Positions 44,757 through 57,900 of a DNA stretch of 64,000 nucleotides are shown here, one piece after another. The DNA is from Mytilus edulis (Eukaryota; Mollusca; Bivalvia; Mytilida; Mytilidae). The DNA lies in NCBI RefSeq assembly GCF_963676685.1, contig NC_092354.1, forward strand, positions 15,320,746 to 15,384,745. The letters run 5' to 3'. The translations under genes and the position numbers were made by a program. Under the pieces are notes generated by a model. It searched no databases. It worked only from the letters and a program-made list of their open reading frames with translations, and was not told the DNA's origin. The number at the start of each line of letters is the position of its first letter. Positions within the stretch are counted from its first letter, which is position 1.

Positions 44757-44811
44757 CTGCTAGTTTTAGATCACCTGCACGATCTGTTCCTGAAACGTCC
44801 CAAATGTTCAT
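44757..44811 (-). CDS. Candidate first coding exon on - strand
   Basis: ATG at 44811 directly after an in-frame TAG. It reads MNIWDVSGTDRAGDLKLA and ends GCAG|GTAAGA in phase 1. 'NIWDVSGTDRAGDL' faintly recalls the 'IWDTAGQ' switch of small GTPases, but no further exon was found and the next sequence on that strand is a LINE relic. Confidence 0.2.
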
Positions 44812-44819
44812 CTACTTCG

Positions 44820-45145
44820 GTATATATTTCAAACCTGGATGTCTCTAGGCGCGATCAAAACACGTTCGCATCTCTGACATTTTCTTACTTGTATTTATCT
44901 TTATTTTCTTAAATAACATACATTGTTCGCATGTTTATGTATAATTCTACATGAGAAATTAATGGCGTATAGAGTGAAAATGAAACTTTAGGATCCGCAA
45001 TTTATATACACTCTTATTTTTGTTTTCTTATTTTTCATACATCAGCGGTAAAATATGTCCTGTGTAAATTATTATCCATATTTGTCATTCATAGTTTGTT
45101 TTAAATTGTTCAAAATGCATTATAATCCCACAATACTGCCGTGCC
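44820..45145. other. No gene seen
   Basis: AT-rich, no recognised repeat. Confidence 0.4.
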
Positions 45146-45146
45146 T

Positions 45147-45213
45147 TGTCTCAGTAAAAAAAAATCCTATATACCTTAATAAGGTATATAGAAAAAAATA
45201 TTTTGAGACAACT
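45147..45213. repeat. Small hairpin
   Basis: 'ctatatacctta/taaggtatatag' inside 'gtctca...tgagac', so a two-part stem with a 1-base centre. Confidence 0.5.
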
Positions 45214-45224
45214 GCCTGTGCCCC

Positions 45225-45310
45225 ACAACGGTAAAACTGACGCCACCCAAATGAGTTTAATAGTTATACTCATTATGTATATCCATTTGCATTGATAGAT
45301 AAAATGTTAA
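45225..45310 (+). repeat. 'aaactgacgccaccca' repeat fragment
   Basis: Shares 'acggtaaaactgacgccacc' and 'atagttatactcat' with a longer copy at 46140-46320, which ends 'gacgtacgttcggaaggaca'. Confidence 0.5.
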
Positions 45311-45346
45311 TTGATATTTTAAGTTTTCATTATAGGCGATGAATCA

Positions 45347-45428
45347 TTCTTTTATGATACCCAATATGAATGTTGATGACGCATCCAGCAGCGAGGAAAA
45401 AGACATGCAGTCGTACAAACATCCTTAA
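45347..45428 (+). pseudogene. Exon-like relic 3, upstream of the receptor gene
   Basis: After TTCATTATAG the frame reads GCG ATG AAT..., MNHSFMIPNMNVDDASSSEE then KDMQSYKHP and a stop. Similar to 30565-30650. It could be a decayed exon of a neighbouring paralogue or a real small 5' exon; the stop argues against joining it to the receptor. Confidence 0.25.
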
Positions 45429-45931
45429 GTAATTATTCAATAACTATATACTGGGATATATCATAGCCAATGTATTGGTGCAATATATTGTTAAAATTTC
45501 ATGATCTTAGAATTATTAACCGTACATGTATGTTGTGTCTAAAACCAAGACCAAGTTTTTCAAAATTAACAGATAGTTTAGATACATAAATTTATTATGA
45601 CATTGTTTGTGGGTATTTCTACAATTTTCTCCAATTGCAAATGTGGAACAATTTGTACCTTTAAATGCATTGTTAAAATTCTCAAAAATCGTTATTAAGA
45701 GACCAGTGCAGTCTTAACTGAAAACTATATACAGTTCAAGATATAAGTTTGTTGTTCCTAAATAATATGCAAATTATGTCAATTTTCCTCCTCTACCTTT
45801 GCCTATTATATGACCGGAATTGTACAATCTGAAAACTTGACGATCGATTCTTTTACACTTTTTGAGCACTATGATAAAGAATGTCGACGATATATTTTCC
45901 CGTAGTTTCAATAATATTTCTTTTTTTACAG

Positions 45932-45979
45932 ATGTTGTTCTTTCCAGAGAACAAAATGTTCTTTAGGTTCCTAGTACTG
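45932..45979 (+). CDS. Receptor exon 1: start and signal peptide
   Basis: TTTTTTTACAG acceptor directly before the ATG and CTG|GTATGT donor, phase 0. Reads MLFFPENKMFFRFLVL. A second Met at residue 9 would give a tighter signal peptide. The acceptor implies a 5' untranslated exon upstream. Confidence 0.6.
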
Positions 45980-48900
45980 GTATGTATTAAACTGAAATAT
46001 TTACATCAGTATATCGTTATTATTATTGTGTGTGTGTGTTTTGGGTTGGTATGTGTGTTTATGTGTTTTACTGAATTGGTCCTGGAACACATTATGATGT
46101 CCTTGCTAGAATATAACATTACAAAGAGACATCACCCCATTACGGTTAAATTGACGCCACCAAATTTCAAACTTCATCTGATTTTTATGATAAAAATCAT
46201 AATGTATAAGTTTCATAACATTTGATTGAGGCAAACTAAATTTAAAATGTACGCACACCAATTTGAAGACGTACGTTCGGAAGGACAGACAGACGCAACA
46301 GTTTGGGCATAAATAAATCAAAAACAATTATAGAACTTATACCAAAATTAGTAATTTTGAATTATCGTTTTCTTTAATATTATCTAAAATAACACTATAC
46401 AGTTTTCAGACTTAATTTCATAGACCAATATATGTGATGACAGTGCATAAAAAGAATCAGTTATTTCATGTTTTGACTTCAGCATTGATTTTTAACGTTA
46501 CAAACATTTTAACGTAATTAAAACGCATGCTGAAGTATTCCAATGCCAATTTGATGTTTTGCAATTAGTATATCGAAATATTCACGATATCTAAACTATT
46601 AATTAACTGTTATTATTCAACATGGACTAAATGTGTTAACCAATTTTGCATTTCTTAAAATTGTGCTTCTTGTCGGTTGTGCTACTGTACCTATTATGAA
46701 TTGGAAGTATTATATTTATGAAAATAAAGCCCTCATTGAATATATGTATTGTCATTAACAGATAATCAGTCTGATAATCATGTATATTTTAGATTCAAGC
46801 ATGTACAGCCTTTCCATTCCAATGCCCCGACCCAGCACAATGGTCAATTAGAGCAAGAGGTCTATGTCCTAATCCATCAAAGTATTCCTGTCTCAAGAAT
46901 GACCTAGTTAACGGATATTCTGAAAATTGCACAATCTCTGATTTCCAGGCTCCAGGTAAGCTAGACAAAACCTATATTTTCTACCAAACAACTACAAAAA
47001 AACACCGAACTGGTCATTAAACATCAGAAAAAAAGGAAAAATATTACATGCTATGATTTGGAGTTTAGTATGGCGTTCATTATCACTGACCTAGTATATA
47101 TGTTGGTTTAGGGGCCAGCTGAAGGACGCATCCGGGAGCGGAAATTTATCGCTGCATTAAAAACCTATTGGTGACCTCATGCTGTTTATCTGTTCTATGG
47201 TCGGGTTGGTGTCTCTTTGACATATTCCCTATTTCAATTTCAATTTTATTTTATGGTTTATCATTGACGAAGGACAGTGTTTTCAATACCCTAAATAAAA
47301 GACATATTTGTTATAAAAACTATGTATTTTGAAACATTTTATCTAGGTAGAAAAGGTGTTCTTCGTGGGGGATTAGATGCAGACATTTGTTCGAAGGAGC
47401 GGTATCATCCCTGGCCAATAAAATATTATACAAATGTTAGTACCAACTGTATCTTTCTCAAGTCTGTGTGCAATGAAGAAGGACAAGTGGTATATGGTAA
47501 TGGAAATCATAATACAGATATTACCTGCAGGTGCGACTATACGAGGGGTTACGATTTCATCGGAAAACCCCGTAATCCATGTTACTGTGTGCCCTCAGAA
47601 GAAGATTGTTCGTGTTATTTAAAAGCATGCATTGACCAAACTTACTTTTTATCGCCAGGTAAGAATGGAAAGTTGATCAGTAGAATGGTATGATCATTAT
47701 TTGTTATATTTTTAATAAGAAGGAATAGTGTTTGATTAAAGTATTGCCATGAACGCCTTACATTGATCCTAGTTACACTATAAACCGACTTATTCTTCGC
47801 GGATACTTTATATTGCGCTAAATCTTTTCTATCCCTATTCGTGGCGATTTAATTTCGCGATGTTCAAATTAACTTTAAGTAGTTGAATAACGAACAATCA
47901 AATTTGTACAAGTTCTGGACGATTTAGATTCGCATTATTTTTCTAATAAAAAAAGTCGCAAAATACATCGCTCGATTGAATAAGTTAGTTTACTGTATAT
48001 ATTTATCGTATGTAAAAACCCATTGTAACGATCTTAAACATGCAATTTAAGTTAAATGCAATAGTAGTGTTTTCTGTTTAATTATATTCGATTTTCAAGG
48101 ACTGAAGGTTTATGATTAGGGACATGTGTAATAATGCGGTTGGGTTTAACACATTTTATTAGATCAAACACACTTCCCCTAATGCATCTAAGCCGATGTG
48201 TAATAAACAAACACACATCAAAATGTATAGTAACTTAACGTGCTTACATCGACACGTAGTTCACTCAGGGGCAGATCAAGCTATTTTTAAAAGGTGGGAT
48301 TCCCAACCACGGAAACGGGGGGTTCAAACTATATGTCTCCATTCACATGCATTGATCGTCCGTCCACAGAAGGGGGGGGGGGTTCCAACTCACGGAACCC
48401 TCCCCCTGAATCCATCACTTCAATGTTACCTTATCGAAGCTCTAAGGTGCATATCTCCACAATGATTCGAAGTAGCTTTTATAACTTTTGCTATGAGTAT
48501 TATTATCGAAAACATTATTATAGGATTAAACGCCTTTTTAAAGGAATTCATTGGTATATAGCTACAGACTACCAAATCACTCACAAACAAATAAAAGTCC
48601 GAGGGCTTTTAATCCTTATAATTCTTTAAAAATTGGAGATGAGGATTTTAATGTCCCCTATATCACACGTAAATTGCAAATATGTGTCTTTGATTTGGCC
48701 TGGCGCATGCATATATTTGTTGGTTAACTATGATAGCCGTTTAAGGCCATTTCGCGTTTTCGCCTTTTCGCCTTTAATATTCTATAGGTCAAAAACGCGA
48801 AAACGCGAAGTAAAATACGTAAAAACGCGAAAACGCGAACTCGAAATCACGAAAACGCTTAGTCGAAAACTCGAAAAGGCAATATATTTTTTTCTTTCCG

Positions 48901-51900
48901 ATTTCGCGTTTTTGCGTTTTCTAATTTCATATCTGTGACGTATTTTAAATATTTGCATTAAGGTGGTACCTAACACTACAGGGAGATAACTCTGTAAAGT
49001 CTGCTAAACGTTTTAATTACGTTGTGTTGTAAAGGGAATATTAAGCTTCTCAATGATCAAAATTGGTGTTTGTCAAATTGCTTTATAACCAGTGTAATTT
49101 TTCTGACAAAACGGTTGGTTCAAAATTTTTTAAATTTTCATATTTTTATTTAAGGCTCAAAGTAAATACTTTGACAAAATTTTATGAAAATTAAACGAGC
49201 CAAATTAATTTTAGTGAAAGTGTTGGGTACCACCTTAATTATACAATTTCTTTACATTCTTTGTTGACACTTTCTGAACAAATTAAAAAAAAAAAACAGA
49301 TGCATTTGTATAAAATACCTTTGAATATACAGTTTGCTGGAAGTTATAGTTTGGACATTTTAAAATAAATGAAATGAATCATTATTATCGCCATGGTTAC
49401 TTAAAATACATCATCTTTCATTTAATGCTCTGGTTGTGAATCTAAATTTTTAATATTTTAATTAGCTTGTGTGAAACAAGTTTAAAAATTTGAAACATTG
49501 TGGACATAAGATTTTTGTCAAATAAAACTTGGGACGGTTTCGCGAAGCTATCCTAAGACCTGTTTTGGCTCCCTCTAAACTGGCTCCCTCTTCAAATGAA
49601 GTGAATTTTATAACTTCAATAGACTTAATATAGAAGTTTGAAAATTTCATTTTCTGGTTGCCGAGCAACAGATTTAAAATCTGCGAATTATACGCTATTT
49701 TAAACCTTATTTATAAAAAAAGTGTCTTTTTATATGAATCAAAATGTATCATCGTATGATACATATATGGAAATCTCAAACAGTATACTAAGCAACCACA
49801 ACCTTTTATATCTATTCATAGTTTATGCAATCAATAATGTGTTAACCAAAGATAGGTTTCTATTGTTAGGGGATTACATGACAATTGTAAATATTTTACA
49901 TTTTGTTAGGTTTCTTATGCTTAGCAACTACCTTGCAAACGTATCCGTTGCATAATAACGACCTTTCTATATATGATTTACGTTAACATTGTACAATGTT
50001 GTACTTTTATGATAGAAGTCTTTCCACCAAAAAGCATGTATTTTAATATGAAAGTAGTAAAATTAGGTTTAAAATGTCATACCAATCGTCAAATGATAGC
50101 TTATTGTACGCTGATTCTAAAAATATATGGTTTCTATACAATATTTTTTAAATAAGGGATATAATTTGTTACTTCCGGTCGGATTTTTTTTTACTTCCGA
50201 TAATATTTGAATATTTACTTGACACTGATTCCAAAAATATCTGGTTCTATATACTTTTATATTAATAAAGAGCATTAAATAGATACTTCCGGTTTAAACA
50301 AGGTCACTTCCGGTTGTATTTTTCAAGGTTAATGGGTTGAAACTAGTGTTGTCAACGATTAACCGGTTGACAGATCAGTTGTCCAATATATTGTTGCTAT
50401 TGTTAATCGTAAAAACATAAAATTAATTAAAGCTCGAGGCAGGATCTTAAAGAAACATAATTAGTACACATGTGTTTTTAACAGTAACTTTAAATCAGTA
50501 ATGGGATTAAATTTTACTAATTACTTCATTTTTCATTTTTGATCTAATATTGTGTAAACCTACATCTAAATGTGCAACCTCCGTAGTGCAAGGCTTGGTC
50601 TTACATTAAACGAAATGTTAATTCAAAAATTGTGAAATGCAAACCAGTGTGAATGTACCCAATGTATACGTGATAGTACGAGTTACACGCTTAAAGAAAC
50701 AAGCAAACAAAGTAGAGAAACATATCGTGCGGTGACCTATAGTTGTTCATTTCTGTGTCGTTTTGGTCTCTTGTAGAGAATTGTCCTATTGGAAATCATA
50801 CCGCATCTTCTTTTTAATAATAAATAATTGAAACACTCCACATTATTTTCGGAGACAACAAGAGAAAAGGAAAGAATAATCGGTTTCAGACATATTCAAT
50901 TCTACGAGATCAAGAAGTTTTTTTTTTATTTTTCAATATAAAGTTGGTACACACACTATTATAGTTGATACGGTGTATTTGATTACGATATTCGTCAAAC
51001 TTCGCCAGGAATCCTCACATGCAAGCCTTATAATGCCAAAGGACAAACTTCAATTCAATAAGCGTACATTTATGACTTGGATGAAAGGTTGTCAAATTGA
51101 CACTCATACCACATCTTATCTATATGTAAGGTACTATTGATAAGGCTTTCAAACACTAACTTAAACTACCGGTTAATCGGTTAATCGGTCGAACGATTAT
51201 CCGAGTAACCGGTTAGGAAAAAGTGTACGATTTGACAACACTAGTTGAAACCTATTGCAAAAGTCTCATGGCTTTATCATGTATACATATCAGATAAAAG
51301 CAAAGGTCAAAATCAAGAATGTCAAATTAAGCTATCACCTTAAGATTAATTTCAAGGTCACAAACCAAGGACCTGAAATCAAAAGACCATAGATCTTTAT
51401 TATTTTTGGTTGATTGATTGTTGATTGCTTAAAGTCCAGTTGCAAATATTTCGTGCATATTTAGGACGAGAACAAATTCACAATAAATACAATAGGTAGG
51501 TCTGGTCATAATAGAGGCCATCTGGGATGATGGTCGGAGAAATTTGGACTGCCGCTGGAAAATGAGGGTATATTGGATAGGGACAGAAACAGCAACAGGT
51601 CACCTTCGGGCCTTCAAAGAGTTGTTGCAAGGGTTCTTAACGTGCAAAGAGTGTGGCTTTCTCTTTAAACGAGACATCAGATTTAACGTCTCCATTCTGA
51701 CCGGACGTGACTGCGAACTTAATACATCCCGCACCGCAAGCGTTTTACTGCCGGTCGGGAGAAGATCAAGTGAGTGACCTTATTTCTATTCCCCCGTCAC
51801 CCTAGCGGAATATAATTATATTTGGTTAATGAGTTATATCACCATACGCGTATGGAGGGGAGAAACCTCCATTTTACGTTCAGCGTACCCTTGCAATCAA

Positions 51901-54900
51901 AATTTACATGTTACCACATGTCGCAACTGAAAATTAAGTAAAAATAATTTGTCGATATCTTATACGGTTTTTGGAAATAAGTGAAAATAAGCCAAAATCT
52001 AAATTTAAAATATGACCTTGACCTTTGACCTTGACCTAATTTTCATTTGTTTGGACCAAGGACCTCAAATCAATAGATCCTAGGTCTCTATCACTTATGG
52101 TTTACCAAATAGAAATGCATATCACTTATATCTACAGGAGACACTAAGGGACAAATAATATACTGTTGAATGCGGTACACAATAACAACAATCCTCCCCG
52201 TGTCAGAACCAGATTAACAAAACTAATAAAGAAACTTAATCTGGTCGATTGACAAATATATTTTAAAATGTCAAAAATATGATTTAAAGCAAATTGTATA
52301 CTCAAAGGCATTTTCTACAAATGAATCTGCTTTAAAAAAAAATTCAATAATAATAATAATAATAATTCAGAGAACAATTGAAGGTCTTTCCACCATTAAA
52401 AATTTATTTTTATATTAAAATATGAAAAATCAATTAAAAATGTTAGTTCTTATGGCTTTATTATGTATTAATATGAATTTGAAGCAAATGTCAAAATCTA
52501 GAACGTCCAATTAGCCTATGACCTTGACCTAAATTTCAAGGTCACTAACAAAGAACCTTAAATCAAAAGACCCTAGGTCGTTAATATGTATGGTTAATGA
52601 GTTATATCACTTTACGCGTAATTCTAAATAAAGGATTGGTGAAAATTCCCATTAATTTGCTACGTACCCGTTCAACCAAAATATATAAGTAACGACATGT
52701 CAAAACTAACACTCTAGTAAAAATAATTTGTCTATATGTTATAAAGTGTTTGAAATTAAGCGAAAATAAGCCAAATTAAAAAATTAGAATATGACCTTGA
52801 CCTTTGACCTTGACATAATTTTCATTTTTTTGGACCAAAGACCTCTAATCAAAAGATCCTAGGTCTCTATCACTTATGGTTTACAAGATAGAAATGCATA
52901 TCACTTATATCAAATGCATAAGGGGAAATAACTCTGAAATGGAACGTTCATATTGCTTCGGTCAAATAGGACAAATCATGCGAAAGATATAACGAGCAAT
53001 TTTATAAAATAAAATAAATAAATTTGTGGTAATCTTTTACTGTTGCGAAGGAGTAGTGGACACAAGGAAAACAGTGTTTGGGGAAATAACTCTTACAAAG
53101 AAAAGTATTCGGTTACGCAGGGTAAATTTCAAAAGCACATAAACTGTTCGATATCATATACCAAATATCTAAGCGACATATTGCGAAACCAATATTTAAA
53201 AAAAAATAAATAATCAGAAGAAAAACAATAGGTCTTTCCACAGAGAAGTAGAAAGACCTAATAATAATCAGAAGGAATCCAATAGGTCTTTCCACGGAAA
53301 GGTGGAAAGACCTAATAATAATAATACTTATACTACTACTAATAATAATAATTGTATCTTTATTTCAAGACGGTAACTCATTTGGATTAAACCAATTTTA
53401 AATAAGGCTCTCTAAATACAATTATCAACTACATGACTATTAAAAGCATAATTAATCTACTAATATACACATCTAAACAATAGATGTATATAACAAAATA
53501 TAATTACAACAACAAAAACCGCCTATAAAAGTTTACATTGTGGCTTAACTTATAAATTTGACACTTTTAAAAAGTTAATGACTTGTTAGAGTATTTGAAA
53601 CAAAGAATGTAAAGGAATTGTCTAATTTATGAAAATATTTTAAGCAAACCACAGATATAAAATTTATATGACAATCATTTGAAAGACTTATACTTTGTAG
53701 TCTTGTCTCCAATTATATTCAAAAGGTAATTTTATAATAATATGTACCGGTTTATCGAAAACGCGAAATCGCGAAATCGCGAAATCGGAAAGAAAACATA
53801 TTTCGCCTTTTCGCCTTTCACGATTTCGCGATTTCGACTTCGCCTTTTCGCGTTTTCGTGTTTTCGACTTCGCGATTTCCCGTTTTCGCATTTTTGCAAT
53901 ATAGAATATGAAAAGCGAAAACGCGAAAACACGAAAACGCGAAATGGCCTTAACCGGCTACCATAGTTAACGCAAAAATATGTACTCCATAAAATATGCT
54001 ATCTCATTAAATATAAACTACAAAAACTCGATTTATCATTCAAATAAAATGTTTGATGTTCATTTTTTAATTAACGATTAAAACGGAATGAAAATAAATT
54101 TTGTTAACGTCGAGCCAGGTTGTGTTATTATCGCCGCTATTTTATTTACATTATTTACGAAAAGAAGTTCTGTCAATTTGTTGTCTTTCGAGAAATACAC
54201 AACGCCAAGAACAACTACCAGAAGTCCTCTCGGGCAATCATATTAACGTATTTCCCAATATGCAAATCATGTAAGAATTAAAAGTTATATATATTTGAAA
54301 AGACCTCTACAGAAATTTCTTGCAAACCACGATATGATCGTTCTGCAAAAAGTTATTTAACCAGCATTAACATTACCGTGGCTATGTTTATGATACTCTA
54401 TCTTTTTAAAAACGCGGAATACGTTTATAAAAAATATCGTTTATTTGAATAATCTGTTTTCAACATTTTTTTATACAGATACGGAATGCATTAATACGAA
54501 GATGAATACAACAACAGCCAATTGTGCAGCGATATACAAAGAAAGGTAAACAATATTTAGTTTAATTAAAACAAATTGGATCGAATATATAACTATGATT
54601 ATGTTCTAAATTCACTGTGTCCAAAAATTAAAGTATTTATTTGCTAAATCTCTCTAGACTTTTGTAAAGCATACATATCTGAGCACATTCAGATACGATA
54701 AAGGCATAATAGTTCATGTTTTGAATACGGAAACCATGCATCTACGAAAACAAATCCTTTATAAACATCACACAATCACAATTTGATCAACAATACCGGT
54801 AAAAGACAGCAATTAAACATCTACAAAATATATACAAAACACATTAATTCTTTACATACAACTTCAATACATTAAATAAAACAGAATTCTTAATGAAAAT

Positions 54901-57900
54901 TAAACTTCAATACAAAAGAAACGTACGTGAATGGTCACTGGCCAAACCTCGATAGTTAAATCTCGTGCAAACTTTCATTATATACTGACCGCCAAAACCG
55001 GTTAACAACTATTGTGAAAACACAAAAAATAAATAACATACTTCAAAAATCATACACGAACCGCACAAAAATATATGTATGCTGCTTTAAAATATTTTTA
55101 TAACTATCGTGATGTTTTTCTGTTGTGCAAATGTTTGAAATAATGTGCGTGTGTACTAAAGGAAAATTTATACTGCAGTGTCAGCAAAGAACAAAACGAC
55201 AGTAATACAACAGATACCAAAATAACAGAACATATTCTAACGCCAGGTAATTAAAATGTTAAATATACAACCGTGATATTGTTATTTATGTGGCCTTGAA
55301 ATATTATTTTTTTGCACTAATCGATGGTACAGGATCAAAAGATATGTATATTGCATGTAATGCTGTGACTTCTATAAGATGTCAAAAATATAATACAATG
55401 TGCAATATGTACAATGATAATTTCGTCAAGAGCATATACATGTCTTAACTAAGATGTATCTCTCATTTTCTACCTAACTTATATATATTTGACCAAAACA
55501 CAAGAAGAGCAATTAACATGTAATTTTATTGTTTTATTGCCTCCGAGGCGCTTTTATATATTTATCTTCATCAGAAATGGTCAAACCCAAACATTTGAAA
55601 GTCAAGGGTAAAGTAGACAAAAGCACACGAAAGACAACTGCAGGTCCGTTTTTGAAATACCAATAAGAGTGAAAATGTCCCGACGTTTCAAAAACAGGAA
55701 ATGATTCTTATAGTCTTAGCTGTAATAAACAATAACATAACAATTTAGCTTGATCACAACTCGTCTTAAAACCTGAAAGGCACTTTAATTAATAGAGTAA
55801 AGTGCATAATGCAAGATATTGGTTACAGAATTGTTTGTTTTTTTATTTCAGTGCAACGGAAATTATACTCAAGATTAATTGTCATCGCTTTTTGCATTGG
55901 TAAGCATGTTATTAGTCAATTTTTGAAACCTCTTCCCTGCAAAATTAAATTGTATATGTGCTAAATGTAGTAATTTTACAATAGTTTCAAAATATACCAT
56001 ATCATAATATTTTAAGTTAATGTAAAACGTAAGCATTTTTTTTAACATTTAATATTACATTCATTCCTTTATTAGAATTTGTTTTCTATCTATTCTTATG
56101 TCACGTATATTGTGTATTAATTAATATTTTTATAGGTTTCATTCTCGTATATTGTTTGTATGAGCTAATGGAAAAGTCTTCTTGTAAAGGTAAGATATTT
56201 TCCGCTGACTTAAACGTTGACGTAATATTTACCTCAAACGCTGAGCTTAAGTTTTCATATTGAATGTCTTTTATTATCTGGTAAAGTGATGGATAACTTT
56301 TATGTATTTGACTTTATTATTTTGTAGAATTTGTCCTAATGGTTTATATAATCGTAAAGGGGAACACATGTCTTTAATTTATTTTGATCCTCTTTTGATG
56401 GTTGCTTAACAATGATTTTTTCGCCGTTGAATAATGAATAGAATAATATCTTTGATTTTCTTAAAAATCAAAATATGGCAAATCAACCAATTGAAATTGT
56501 TTTTTTTTTATGTTATCCCAACTAGTATACCTCATTACTATTTCTTCTCTATCAGGTACAACACTTGTCAAGATTTCACACACTGCAGAAGAAAAGGACG
56601 TCGAACATAACATTCATAAGGTGAACATATTTGGCGAAACATTTAGAAATGGAAGATAATAGATTCAAATTTTACAATCAGTCGATCGATTCAATTATTA
56701 TCATTAATTCAATAGCTGTACATAGAACTGTTACTATAATTGACATATAAAAAAGAAAATGTGGTATGATTGCCAATGAGACAACTTTCCACAAAAGACC
56801 AAAATGACACAGCTATAGGAAACCGTACGGCTTTCAACAATGAGCAAAGCCGATACCGCATAGTCAGATGTAAAAGGCCCCGAAATGACCTTGTTACCCA
56901 CAAATCTGTTAGATAGCATATTATAATAAGGCTTATACATTCTGAATACTTGTAATGAATAGAATTACTACGCTGCTAACGATATTCAGACATTATGAAT
57001 GAACAGATTGTTTTTGTTATAACGTTGTTAGTCAATTCTAAACTAAAAGACTGAACGATATATCATCAAGTTGCTTCCAGTGTTTTAGTCAATTTTCATA
57101 CTTATCAACCGCGGTAAAGTCAAAGACAATTCAGTCAATGAAGGTCTGTTCAGTGTATATTCACACTGTTCGGAGGTTTTTATTCAGCTCTACACATCAA
57201 ACGCATACTGCATTGCCTGACATGCTACTGAACAGGTTTCAAAAGACTACAGCTGAATAACAATATATTAATGTAAATGTGAAATATTTATGAGTAATAG
57301 AAAAAATATACGGTAACTGACATTTTTTGTCTTTCAGGCTGATGAAATAAAACTGCCTAATATATTTGACAAAGAAACCCCAAAAATTCAGATAGAAGAA
57401 TCAGAAAAAAAAGGTAAGATTCAATATCATATTATTATTTTTTTAAATAATTAATTCTGGAAACAATACCACTTCCAAATCGCATGCTCCCTTACTCCCT
57501 TGTGTTACTCCCTTGATTTTTCAATCACACAATCACAAGTGATATTGTGAGGTATTGTCTACGCGAAAATGTTATGATATCAACCAGTGTATAAAAATGT
57601 ATAGAAATGTCTAAACACAATTCAAGTGAAAAACATAATCAAAACAAAATTAATGATTTGTCAAATAGAACACAAAATAGATAAACAAGAATCACTCTGA
57701 CCTTATCCCGGTACAACGAACAGCACAAATCATCAACATCTCATCCCATAATCATTCATGTTTTTGTAAGATAATCATATATTTGTGTTTTGTACCGATC
57801 TGAGGAGTCTTTATGTCAACTGATAATTACAGTTTGTTCTTACTGTTAAACCAAAGTCTCAGGTTAGAGGAGGGTTGACTAAACTATTTTACACCTGCTT

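Noticed and set aside
45881-46225. 114-codon frame as one exon
   Set aside because: The GTATGT donor at 45980 lets the first part splice in phase to a cysteine-rich exon; the rest runs into intron repeat.
48782-48976. Arg/Lys/Ser-rich frames in both CpG repeats (also 53688-53966)
   Set aside because: Direct translation of cgcgaaa words, open on both strands.
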